From NCBI GenBank assembly GCA_031292515.1, contig JARLGZ010000030.1, positions 1-64,000 of the forward strand: a DNA stretch of 64,000 bases, read 5' to 3'. A program made the translations under genes and the position numbers. How positions within the stretch are numbered: position 1 is the stretch's first letter; the number at the start of each line of letters is the position of its first letter. The notes beneath the pieces were generated by a model that ran no database searches, was not told the DNA's origin, and worked only from the letters and a program-made list of their open reading frames with translations. The stretch comes from Puia sp. (GTDB lineage: Bacteria; Bacteroidota; Bacteroidia; Chitinophagales; Chitinophagaceae). Shown piece by piece: positions 54,280 through 62,495 of the stretch.

Positions 54280-56403
54280 ATGAAGGCCCGGGTGCTCCTC
54301 GTCCTGTTTTTGGTTTGCCGTTGTCAGAGTCTCCTGGCCGGGGAAGAGGCCGTCTGGCAGCAGGGGCCCAACGAGGTGACGAAACAGGGTCCCAAACGGG
54401 CACCGAAGGCGGTGCTGAAGAAGGAGAAGGGTCTTCTTCGTGGAAACGAAAGGCCCCTCAAACGGAAAGATAGTTTTTTTGGTCTGCATTTCGATTTCCA
54501 TGCGACGTTGGAGGACGACCATATCGGTCGCACACTGAGCTATGGGATGATCGACTCCCTGCTTACGCAAGTGCCTGTGGATTTTATCCAGGTGGATTGC
54601 AAAGGACATCCCGGGATATCGAGCTACCCGACAAAACTGGGGACGCCGGCGAAGAGTTTTGATAAAGACCCTCTGCGTTTGTGGCGGGAGGTGACACGGA
54701 AACACGGGGTAGCCCTTTATGTCCATTATTCGGGTGTATTCGACAAGCAGGCGGCGAGGTCCCATCCCGATTGGGCTGCCGTCGATGCTGCGGGAAAAAT
54801 CGATAGCGATAAGATTTCTGTGTTTGGAAAGTATGAGGACGATCTGCTGATACCCCAATTTAAAGAGCTCAGCCGGGACTATGGAATCGACGGAGTGTGG
54901 GTGGATGGGGACTGCTGGGCTGCCGTACCCGACTATAGTCCGGCCGCGCTGGAGGCTTTCCGAAGGGAGACGGGAGCGGCCGTCATTCCGCATTCGGTCA
55001 AAGACAGTGGTTATGCCCGGTTCCTGGACTTCAACCGCCGGTCTTTTTTGCGATATGTCCAGCGCTATGCCTCGGCTATGCATGCTTTTCATCCCGGTTT
55101 CCAGGTGGCCAGCAACTGGTCGTTTTCTTCTTTTATCCCCGAACCGGTGAGCGTCGATGTAGATTTCCTGTCGGGTGATCTGACGCCTGTAAACAGTCTG
55201 AACAATGCGGCTTTTGAAGGAAGATGCCTGGCCTCGCAAGGACAGGCCTATCACCTGCCCTGGGACATCATGTCCTGGGGTTTTACGCTGAATTGGGAAC
55301 GACAGGCGTTGCAAACCAAGAAATCGGCATTGCAGCTTGAACAGGAAGCGGCGGAAATCATCTCGATGGGAGGAGGTTTTCAATGTTATTTTACGCAGAA
55401 CCGGGATGCCTCCATCAAGCCCTGGCAAATCCCGACGATGAGGGCCCTGGGTCAGTTTGTACAGGCCAGAAGGGCTTTTTGCAAGGACGCCCTCCCGGTT
55501 CCGCAGATCGCCATTTTGTATAGTGGCGCGACTCATGAACGGGAAACCAGGCAGCTGTTTACAAATGGGGGTCTCGAAAGAATCAAGGGGATCACCACCG
55601 CCCTGCTGGATGGGCAGCAGGCCGTGGAAATAAAGATGGAACATCATTTGCACGGGAGTATGCGGCAATACCCGCTGATCGTCGTTCCTGAATGGGACTG
55701 GCTTGCTGATACCCTGCACGATGAATTGCTGAGCTATGTCGCCGACGGCGGAAAGCTGCTTGTAATTGGGGCCGGGGCAACCGGCCTCTTTGAGAAAGAG
55801 GCGGGAATCCGTCTGCAAGACAGCGTTGTCGCCGATAAACTGCAATTCCTGGGATACGGCCGGGACATGGCTGCCATCCAGGGCGATTACCAGCCGGTAA
55901 CGCTGTTGCCGGGTACACGCTCTTTCGGCATGTTGTACGATGGCCAGGATCTCCGGGGTTCTTCCAGGCCGGCCGCTTCGATTGCCGGCTATGGAAAGGG
56001 AGCCATCGCGTGTATATTCGCCGATATGGGGGAAGACTACCAGCGAAATACGTCTTCCCTGCAGCGTGATTTTATAAACGGGCTGGTGAAGGAACTGCTC
56101 CCGGACCCCCTGGTCAGCGTCTCTGGCTCACACCTGGTGCATGTTGCGATAAACAGGCTGGGTGCAAAGCGGGTCATCCACCTGATCAATACGGGGGGGC
56201 TGCATGCAAATAAGAACCAATATGAATATGATGAAGTGCCGGCGACAGGCCCGTTGACCGTCAGGATCCGTATGGATAAAAGGCCCGCAGGGTTTACGCT
56301 TCAACCGGACAATAAGCCCCTCGCATTCAACTATGCAAGAGGAGTGGCTACCGTCAGGCTACCCGCCCTGAAAATCCATAGCATGATTGTGGCTGCCTGG
56401 TAG
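54280..56403 (+). CDS. Secreted TIM-barrel hydrolase, GHL6/GH42-type, specificity unknown
   Basis: 707 aa from the ATG at 54280, just after the 18-bp repeat array; starts inside the array would add up to 24 residues (MNTMTR repeats). The signal peptide is MKARVLLVLFLVCRCQSLLA. A basic linker (about 30-65, rich in Lys/Arg/Gln) precedes a barrel starting DSFFGLHFDFHATLEDDHIG. FIQVDCKGHPG, GVALYVHYSGVFDKQ and GIDGVWVDGDCWAAVPDYSP (a candidate catalytic Asp) fit the hypothetical glycosyl hydrolase 6/alpha-amylase-superfamily pattern. A Rossmann-like beta-galactosidase-trimerisation-type domain (about 410-600, IAILYSGATHERE, GGKLLVIGAGA) follows. No precise family can be assigned. Confidence 0.68.
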   Translation: MKARVLLVLFLVCRCQSLLAGEEAVWQQGPNEVTKQGPKRAPKAVLKKEKGLLRGNERPLKRKDSFFGLHFDFHATLEDDHIGRTLSYGMIDSLLTQVPVDFIQVDCKGHPGISSYPTKLGTPAKSFDKDPLRLWREVTRKHGVALYVHYSGVFDKQAARSHPDWAAVDAAGKIDSDKISVFGKYEDDLLIPQFKELSRDYGIDGVWVDGDCWAAVPDYSPAALEAFRRETGAAVIPHSVKDSGYARFLDFNRRSFLRYVQRYASAMHAFHPGFQVASNWSFSSFIPEPVSVDVDFLSGDLTPVNSLNNAAFEGRCLASQGQAYHLPWDIMSWGFTLNWERQALQTKKSALQLEQEAAEIISMGGGFQCYFTQNRDASIKPWQIPTMRALGQFVQARRAFCKDALPVPQIAILYSGATHERETRQLFTNGGLERIKGITTALLDGQQAVEIKMEHHLHGSMRQYPLIVVPEWDWLADTLHDELLSYVADGGKLLVIGAGATGLFEKEAGIRLQDSVVADKLQFLGYGRDMAAIQGDYQPVTLLPGTRSFGMLYDGQDLRGSSRPAASIAGYGKGAIACIFADMGEDYQRNTSSLQRDFINGLVKELLPDPLVSVSGSHLVHVAINRLGAKRVIHLINTGGLHANKNQYEYDEVPATGPLTVRIRMDKRPAGFTLQPDNKPLAFNYARGVATVRLPALKIHSMIVAAW

Positions 56404-56473
56404 CAGACGGGTTGCCGGTCAGGCCATCAACGGCTATCCGCCCGGGCAATCGCGAGGCGCAAAATAAGTTCTC

Positions 56474-57055
56474 TTAAAACATGACAAATTTATACCCGAT
56501 CGAGAATCCGACGGCAGAAAGCCCGTTCCGGAACGTGACACCCTGGTTTTTTAGCTGATCGATATAGTTGTTGACATCCGGACTTCTGAAGGGGATGGTC
56601 AGGGCTACGGACAGGTAGCCTTTCCTGGTTCTATAATTCCCGTAGTCGAAGCCGATTCCGGCCGTCGGTCCGTAAAATAGTTTGTTCATGTTGGAGGCGT
56701 TTACGAAATTCTCACTATTGGAAACCGCGATGGCGGCATTATAACCGTACATGGCCATGACAAAGGGGTTGAATTTGTGCCGGGGGGTCAGGCGGAATTT
56801 GAGCCCGAAATTGTACCCGAGGCCCGCGATGGCATAGCCGACGCCTCCAAAGATTCCTATGTTCTGTTGTGGAAAAATGCAATAGTTGCCTCCAAATCCG
56901 CCATAGTCAAATCCTATTCCAAATCCAAGGGTGCTTTTGTCGTATTGGGGTAGATCATCCGTCAGCTTGTTTTGGGAATCTGCCTGCTTGTTCTGGGCGT
57001 TTGCAGCTATGAGCGAATAGCATAGGAAGGCTGAGAGGAAAAGGTGTTTTTTCAT
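56474..57055 (-). CDS. Small outer-membrane beta-barrel protein, function unknown
   Basis: 193 aa. The signal peptide MKKHLFLSAFLCYSLIAANAQ precedes a short polar region and a series of alternating amphipathic strands (YDKSTLGFGIGFDYGGFGG, IGIFGGVGYAIAGLGYNFGL, FNPFVMAMYGYNAA). It ends in the aromatic-terminated strand GFSIGYKFVMF, typical of 8-strand outer-membrane barrels. No function is recognised. It is divergent from the DUF4965 gene, with a LacI-type operator 73 bp upstream of its start, so it may belong to the same regulon. Confidence 0.75.
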   Translation of the reverse strand: MKKHLFLSAFLCYSLIAANAQNKQADSQNKLTDDLPQYDKSTLGFGIGFDYGGFGGNYCIFPQQNIGIFGGVGYAIAGLGYNFGLKFRLTPRHKFNPFVMAMYGYNAAIAVSNSENFVNASNMNKLFYGPTAGIGFDYGNYRTRKGYLSVALTIPFRSPDVNNYIDQLKNQGVTFRNGLSAVGFSIGYKFVMF

Positions 57056-57127
57056 ATTATCAGGTTTAGAGGTCCCGGAGCTAATATACTGTCTCCGTTT
57101 CAGAAATCAAAATGGGCTTATAATTCA

Positions 57128-57141
57128 GTCAAACGTTTGCA
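57128..57141. promoter_or_regulatory. LacI/PurR-type operator 6
   Basis: GTCAAACGTTTGCA keeps the core CAAACGTTTG. It lies between the outer-membrane protein gene (73 bp) and the DUF4965 gene (160 bp). Confidence 0.72.
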
Positions 57142-57186
57142 TGCCTGTCTGAAGAATCCCCGTTTTTATGGTTAACTTTTTAATTT

Positions 57187-57207
57187 TTAATATATAACGT
57201 ATATTAA
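57187..57207. promoter_or_regulatory. AT-rich inverted repeat upstream of the DUF4965 gene
   Basis: TTAATATA, 5-nt spacer, TATATTAA. A perfect 8-bp inverted repeat lying 46 bp downstream of operator 6. It could be a second protein-binding site or part of the promoter; no consensus was matched. Confidence 0.4.
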
Positions 57208-57300
57208 ATAAAGATTTTGTTTTTGGGTTTTGAGGATTCGTTTTTCGAGCATGACGATTTTTTTGATGGTAAGGAGTATCTTCACAGACATACACCGCTT

Positions 57301-59760
57301 ATGACAATGATCAGAAATTTATTTGCTTGTCTGCTATTATCCCAGGCTGTCTTCGCGCAGGTCGGCAAGGCGCCGGCGTATCCTTTGATCACCCACAGTC
57401 CTTATTTCAGTATCTGGTCTTTTGGCGATACGCTGAATAAATCTTCCACAAAGCATTGGACGGGGACCGATCAATCTCTCAATGGCGTTCTCGTGGTTGA
57501 TGGCAGGCCTTATCGTTTTGCAGGCATCGAAACGCCGGTGCTGGAAACAGTCCTGCCTACGGCTGCCGAAAACCCGTTCGATTGCCGTTATACCGAAGCC
57601 GCTCCCTCCGGGGACTGGACCGCTGCTTCTTATGATGACGGTGGCTGGAAAGAAGGACAGGCTCCTTTCAGCGACGATAAGGACGCGGCGAAGACTCTTT
57701 GGAAGAGCAAAGATCTGTGGATGCGGAGGACTTTTACGCTGGACCGGCCCCAATTCAACAAACTCTTTCTGGCTTTAAATCATGACGATAATATAGAGGT
57801 ATACCTGAATGGCGAAAGGGTCTATTCCTGCGAGTGCTGGAATCATAAGGCGGAACACATTCCTGTAGAGGATGCGATCAAACAGAAGCTGGTGACCGGA
57901 AGAAATGTGCTGGCCATTCATTGCGCCAATACAGCCGGCGGCGCTTTCCTGGACGTAGGACTGCTAAACGAGCCGGTGAGCCGTGAGAACCCGATACCCC
58001 TGGCCGTCCAGACAAGCCGTGAACTGCTGCCGACCCAGACGATCTATCATTTTGCCTGTGGTCCGGTCGATCTGAAACTGGTATTTACTTCCCCCTTATT
58101 GATCAAAGACCTGAGTATTCTGTCGAGACCGGTATCCTATGTATCTTTCAAAGCCAGCGCTACCGATGGCGGCGTTCATACGGTGAAGGTGTTTTTCGGG
58201 GCGTCTTCGGATATCGCCGTCAACGAGCCAGGCCAGCGGGTCATTGCCCGGAAGTATGCAGGAGAAGGCCTGGATTTTTTGCAGACCGGCACCGTCTCTC
58301 AACCTGTTTTGCAAAAAAAGGGGGATGATCTGCGGATCGACTGGGGATATCTGTATGTTGCCGTTCCTGCTTCCGCCGGGGTGGAACAAGGTATCGGAAA
58401 GGGTGATAACCCGATGACCGGGTTTACGGGCGCTCATGCACCGGATAGTGTGCGGGGAGAAAACCTGTCTTTGAATACGTCGATTTCTTTTGGAAAGGTT
58501 GACGCGAAGGGCACGGAAAAATTCATCATGCTGGGATACGACGAACGGTATAGCGTGCAATATTTTCATAAGAACCTGCGCCCCTGGTGGAACCGGAAGG
58601 GTGCGACGACGATCATCCGGGAATTCGTAAAGGCTTCGTCCGGCTACGGGCCTGTGATCGCTATGTGCGAAAAGACCAATGGGCTTATCTATGGCGATGC
58701 CCTGAGCGCCGGTGGAGAAAATTATGCCGGGCTTTGCACCATGGCCTACCGTCAGTCTATTGCGGCCCATGCGTTGGTCGAGAGCCCGCAGGGAGAGCTG
58801 CTGTTCCTGTCAAAGGAATGTTTCAGCAACGGCTCCATCAATACGGTGGATGTCACGTATCCTTCGGCTCCTTTATTCCTCGCCTATAACCCCGAGCTGC
58901 TCAAGGGCATGTTGAATGGCATCTTCTATTTCAGCGAATCGGGCAAATGGACAAAACCTTTCTCCGCACATGATCTCGGTACTTACCCGATCGCTAATGG
59001 TCAGACCTACGGAGGGGACATGCCTGTGGAAGAATGCGGTAATATGGTCCTGCTGACGGGAGCTATTGCAAAAGCCGAGGGAAATGCCGCCTATGCGAAG
59101 AAGCATTGGAAGACGCTCGGCATCTGGGCCGACTATCTGAGTAAGGAGGGGTTTGACCCCGCGGAGCAGTTGTGTACGGATGATTTTGCGGGCCACCTGG
59201 CGAGGAATGCGAATCTTTCCGTCAAGGCCATTGTTGCTTTAGGCGCCTATGCGATGCTGGCGAGGATGCTGGACGAGCCGGCGGAAGCCATGAAATATGG
59301 AGCCATGGCAAAGGATATGGCCTCTCGTTGGCCTGCTCTGGCAGACGCCGGCGACCACTACGCGCTGACTTTTGATAAAAAAGATACCTGGAGTCAGAAA
59401 TACAATCTCGTCTGGGATAAGCTGTTGGGGCTGAAATTGTTTCCCAGGCAGGTTTATGAGAAAGAAGTAGCCTGGTATCTCACAAAACAAAATGCCTTCG
59501 GATTGCCGCTCGATAGCCGTAAGGAGTATACCAAATCGGATTGGATCACCTGGACGGCTACCCTGGCAAGCCGTGAGGCGGATTTCAAAGCGTTGACTGA
59601 CCCCGTTTACAAATTCGCCACGCAGACGCCTACGAGGGTGCCGCTGAGCGACTGGCACGAAACTACCGATGGCCGCCAGGTCGGATTTCAGGCCCGCAGC
59701 GTAGTCGGTGGCTATTTTATAAAAGTATTGGACAATAAGTGGAATCCCGGTAGCAGATGA
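57301..59760 (+). CDS. DUF4964/DUF5127/DUF4965/DUF1793 (glutaminase A-like) secreted protein with inserted carbohydrate-binding-like domain
   Basis: 819 aa from the ATG at 57301 (or 57307). The frame opens at a TTG at 57217. Signal peptide MIRNLFACLLLSQAVFAQ. DUF4964-like start (about 20-75, APAYPLITHSPYFSIWSF). A beta-sandwich insertion (about 95-225, DWTAASYDDGGWKEGQAPFS, DNIEVYLNGERVY) resembles a GH2-type sugar-binding jelly roll. Then come DUF5127-like and DUF4965-like regions and an (alpha/alpha) barrel (about 490-800, DLGTYPIANGQTYGGDMPVE, YNLVWDKLLGLKLFP). The family is named after fungal glutaminase GtaA, but bacterial members in glycan loci are probably glycosidases. The next start overlaps its stop or lies 47 bp later. 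Confidence 0.85.
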   Translation: MTMIRNLFACLLLSQAVFAQVGKAPAYPLITHSPYFSIWSFGDTLNKSSTKHWTGTDQSLNGVLVVDGRPYRFAGIETPVLETVLPTAAENPFDCRYTEAAPSGDWTAASYDDGGWKEGQAPFSDDKDAAKTLWKSKDLWMRRTFTLDRPQFNKLFLALNHDDNIEVYLNGERVYSCECWNHKAEHIPVEDAIKQKLVTGRNVLAIHCANTAGGAFLDVGLLNEPVSRENPIPLAVQTSRELLPTQTIYHFACGPVDLKLVFTSPLLIKDLSILSRPVSYVSFKASATDGGVHTVKVFFGASSDIAVNEPGQRVIARKYAGEGLDFLQTGTVSQPVLQKKGDDLRIDWGYLYVAVPASAGVEQGIGKGDNPMTGFTGAHAPDSVRGENLSLNTSISFGKVDAKGTEKFIMLGYDERYSVQYFHKNLRPWWNRKGATTIIREFVKASSGYGPVIAMCEKTNGLIYGDALSAGGENYAGLCTMAYRQSIAAHALVESPQGELLFLSKECFSNGSINTVDVTYPSAPLFLAYNPELLKGMLNGIFYFSESGKWTKPFSAHDLGTYPIANGQTYGGDMPVEECGNMVLLTGAIAKAEGNAAYAKKHWKTLGIWADYLSKEGFDPAEQLCTDDFAGHLARNANLSVKAIVALGAYAMLARMLDEPAEAMKYGAMAKDMASRWPALADAGDHYALTFDKKDTWSQKYNLVWDKLLGLKLFPRQVYEKEVAWYLTKQNAFGLPLDSRKEYTKSDWITWTATLASREADFKALTDPVYKFATQTPTRVPLSDWHETTDGRQVGFQARSVVGGYFIKVLDNKWNPGSR

Positions 59761-59807
59761 AATCCGGCCTGTCCGGGAAACCGGGCCGGCAGATAAATAA
59801 AAAAACC

Positions 59808-60716
59808 ATGAAGTCCCGCCTGCTCTTTTTTACAATATGGATGCTTTTCTTCGGCTTTTATGGAAGAACGCAGAGGAGCGATCGTGCCTTGCAGCGACAA
59901 CTCGATACCCTGATAAAAGGGTTTCATGGGAATGTCGGTCTCTATATCTACGATCTGAAAAAGGACAAATATGCGGCGATCAATGCCGACACCGTCTTTT
60001 CGACCGCCAGTATTGTAAAGATCCCGATCCTGATCGGGATCATGGACCGGATAAGGAAAGGCGAATTGGACTATCATCAGCGTCTGACTTATACAGATTC
60101 GCTGTATTATAAATATGGGGACGATATCCTTTCCGATTTTAAGAATGGTTCGACGATCGAGTTGAGTAAGGTAATGATGCTGAGCCTTACGATCAGCGAC
60201 AATTGCGCCAGTCTCTGGCTCCAAGGTCTGGCCGGCGGGGCGGCACGTATCAACGAGATCCTGGATAGCCTAGGGTTCAGAGAGACGAGGGACAATAGCC
60301 GGACACCCGGCAGAGAGGCAGCGCGGGAGCGTTATGGATGGGGACAGACTACTCCGCGGGAGATGGCCTTCCTGATGCGACGGATCGTCCGGGGCGAGGT
60401 CTTTGGTAAAGATGCCGGTGACAAGATGCTGCGGTTGTTGAGCAGACCCTATTGGGATGAAGTGGCAATCTCGCAGATTCCGGCGGGTGTATTTGTAGCC
60501 GACAAGAACGGGGCGCTGGATGAGAACCGGAATGAGATCCTGTTTGTCAACGCAAAGCATCCTTATATTGTCAGCGTTTTTACAAGGAACAATGCCGATA
60601 CGAGCTGGAATTATCAGACCAACGAGGCCTGGCGGCTGATCCGGAAGGTCTCTGCGGCTGTGTACGGCTATTATAATCCCGGTTCCGGCCCGGCGAATAT
60701 CATGTGGGAGAAGTAG
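59808..60716 (+). CDS. Class A beta-lactamase-fold serine hydrolase
   Basis: 302 aa from the ATG at 59808, which gives the signal peptide MKSRLLFFTIWMLFFGFYG. An earlier ATG overlaps the preceding stop (ATGA at 59757). Class A motifs are present: Ser68-x-x-Lys71 in STASIVKIP, Ser130-Asp131-Asn132 in ISDNCAS, Glu159-x-x-x-Asn163 (the omega-loop ExxxN) in RETRDNS, TTPREMA after the omega loop, and Lys233-Asn-Gly in VADKNGAL where KTG or KSG is usual. Length is normal. It could be a beta-lactamase or a serine hydrolase of similar fold acting on another substrate. Its place between glycan genes argues for co-transcription with DUF4965 and is odd for a resistance gene. Confidence 0.88.
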   Translation: MKSRLLFFTIWMLFFGFYGRTQRSDRALQRQLDTLIKGFHGNVGLYIYDLKKDKYAAINADTVFSTASIVKIPILIGIMDRIRKGELDYHQRLTYTDSLYYKYGDDILSDFKNGSTIELSKVMMLSLTISDNCASLWLQGLAGGAARINEILDSLGFRETRDNSRTPGREAARERYGWGQTTPREMAFLMRRIVRGEVFGKDAGDKMLRLLSRPYWDEVAISQIPAGVFVADKNGALDENRNEILFVNAKHPYIVSVFTRNNADTSWNYQTNEAWRLIRKVSAAVYGYYNPGSGPANIMWEK

Positions 60717-60768
60717 TGATTAGTCAGTAGTGAGTAGTCAGTGGTGAGTGGACAGTAGTGAGTGGACA
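60714..60768 (+). repeat. GTGAGTR heptamer array (copy 7)
   Basis: Units GTGAGTA, GTGAGTG, GTCAGTA and GTCAGTG begin at the stop codon of the beta-lactamase-fold gene. Confidence 0.8.
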
Positions 60769-60858
60769 TAGGGATGAATGGGAGGTTTGGCAAACCGGAG
60801 AATTTAATGCTCTGGAATTGGATAGTCCTTAGCGGGATAATCATTAAATCAATATATT

Positions 60859-62436
60859 ATGAGGCAGATCGGATTCATATTATCGCTTGCCGGTTTTTTG
60901 TTGCCTGCGGCAGGGGTCCGGGCGCATGTTCCCGGTAGTTCGATGATCCCCCGGATTTCGGGCGGTTCAGGTATTTCCGTTGTTTCCGGAACGCCCGGTG
61001 GCTCCGGTGTGCACGGAACGCAAGGTGTTTTCGATATCCGCGGAAGGCGCGATGTTTCCACTGTTCGGGGAATGGCTGGCGCCGGCCCCGTGCAGATGCG
61101 CGTCTGCGATTCCGTTGCCGCCGGGGATTCCATCAACCTCATTCCAAATGGTGATTTTTCGAAGGGCGCTCCGGGGATGGTTCCCGAAGGCTGGCAGCCT
61201 GAAGCCAAGCGTCCATCGCTTTTGCCCCGGTTTTCAAAAATAGAGGAGGGGGGGCAGGGGCGTCTGCTGATAGAGGGAAACGGTCGTGCCGACGCGGTAG
61301 GGTACATACAGACCAGGACGGACCTCGTGTTGGGAAGGACCTACTTGTTTGCCGTGCATTTCAGGATCAGCTCTTCTATCAACCCGCAGAGAAACCTGCT
61401 GTTTGAATGCGCCGGCCCGGATAACCTGGACGGCATCTTCACGTATACAAAGACCGGGGATGGATGGGTGGACGGGAAGGCGAAGATCTATTTCCCGGGC
61501 AAGGGGAAGGGTAAGGCCGCTGTTCGGATACTCTTCCGGTTTAGTGATACGGGACGGGTCACGGTGGGGACTATTTCCCTGACGCCGACTACCCCTGTGC
61601 CGCCACGATGGGTACGGGTAGCTTGTACCGGCGGCATTCCAACCTTGACTGTCGTGCCTGCCATCGCGGAAAAGGCGGCCGCGGAGAAAACGGATCTGCT
61701 CCTCCTTCCCGAGTATATGAATGGAGATGAAAGCTATGAGACGCTGGAGGGACCCTCCTGCACCCTGATGTCGAAACTTGCCCGTCAATATCATATGTAT
61801 ATCGCGGGAGGAATCGTCCGGAAGGTCGATTCGCTGGACAGGCTGTTCAACACGGTCGTGCTATATGATCGAAACGGTGAATTTGCGGGAATGTATGACA
61901 AGATCCATCCTTACAGCCCGGAGGTCAATGAGGCGGGGATAACCCCCGGCTCCAGGACATTGGTGCTGCAGACCGATTTTGGGAAAGTCGGCTTCATGAC
62001 CTGCTATGACAGCTGGTTCACCGATGTCGCGGAACTAGTGGCGCTTAAGGGGGCGGAGTTGATTCTTTTCCCCAACGCGGGTTATTACAGGAGCCTGATG
62101 CCGGCCCGGGCCACGGACAACAATGTACGGATCCTGGCCAGCAGCCTATATGTCAGGAACGGAATTTGGGATACTGGCGGACGTGATGTCCTAAACCCGA
62201 ACAGCGATTCGTCTTCCTATTTGCAGCCGGGTGAGACCTTCCGCGATGTGAAGTCCATTCAGATAGGAAAGATGAACCTGCTGGTATCGAGCCTCGATCT
62301 TAATTTTTCGCCTTCTCCACATTATAACGGAGGTACTTTGTCCAGTTCGCCGGCCGGCCGGCGCAACAGGCGGGACCAGCTTTATTATCCGGACCAGGAT
62401 ATCATCCGGGAGAAGGAGCGCTGGTGGACAGAATAA
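60859..62436 (+). CDS. Secreted carbon-nitrogen hydrolase (nitrilase superfamily) with N-terminal binding module
   Basis: 525 aa with signal peptide MRQIGFILSLAGFLLPAAGVRA. Residues about 23-76 are low complexity (Gly, Ser, Val, Arg). Residues about 90-245 form a jelly-roll-like module (NLIPNGDFSKGAPGMVPEGW, FRISSSINPQRNLLF) reminiscent of CBM4/9-type domains. The nitrilase domain (about 255-500) has the full Glu-Lys-Cys triad: Glu285 in LLLLPEYM, Lys348 in YDKIHPY and Cys382 in MTCYDSWF. Family members cleave or form C-N bonds (amidase, nitrilase). The combination with a binding module and export suggests an amide in a glycan or glycopeptide as substrate, which is inference. Confidence 0.88.
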   Translation: MRQIGFILSLAGFLLPAAGVRAHVPGSSMIPRISGGSGISVVSGTPGGSGVHGTQGVFDIRGRRDVSTVRGMAGAGPVQMRVCDSVAAGDSINLIPNGDFSKGAPGMVPEGWQPEAKRPSLLPRFSKIEEGGQGRLLIEGNGRADAVGYIQTRTDLVLGRTYLFAVHFRISSSINPQRNLLFECAGPDNLDGIFTYTKTGDGWVDGKAKIYFPGKGKGKAAVRILFRFSDTGRVTVGTISLTPTTPVPPRWVRVACTGGIPTLTVVPAIAEKAAAEKTDLLLLPEYMNGDESYETLEGPSCTLMSKLARQYHMYIAGGIVRKVDSLDRLFNTVVLYDRNGEFAGMYDKIHPYSPEVNEAGITPGSRTLVLQTDFGKVGFMTCYDSWFTDVAELVALKGAELILFPNAGYYRSLMPARATDNNVRILASSLYVRNGIWDTGGRDVLNPNSDSSSYLQPGETFRDVKSIQIGKMNLLVSSLDLNFSPSPHYNGGTLSSSPAGRRNRRDQLYYPDQDIIREKERWWTE

Positions 62437-62446
62437 GGAGGGGGAA

Positions 62447-62470
62447 CGGTGAATAGTGAACAGTGAGCAG
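62447..62470 (+). repeat. GTGAGTR-like heptamer array (copy 8, short)
   Basis: GTGAATA, GTGAACA and GTGAGCA units a few bases after the nitrilase stop codon. The shortest and least conserved copy. Confidence 0.6.
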
Positions 62471-62495
62471 AATTTCAAAATATTAAAACACGGAT

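Noticed and set aside
54163-55845. A 560-codon open frame on the - strand opposite the GHL6-like gene
   Set aside because: It is a shadow of the + strand gene; its end runs into the antisense of the 18-bp repeat (HSCHGIHSCHGIHS).
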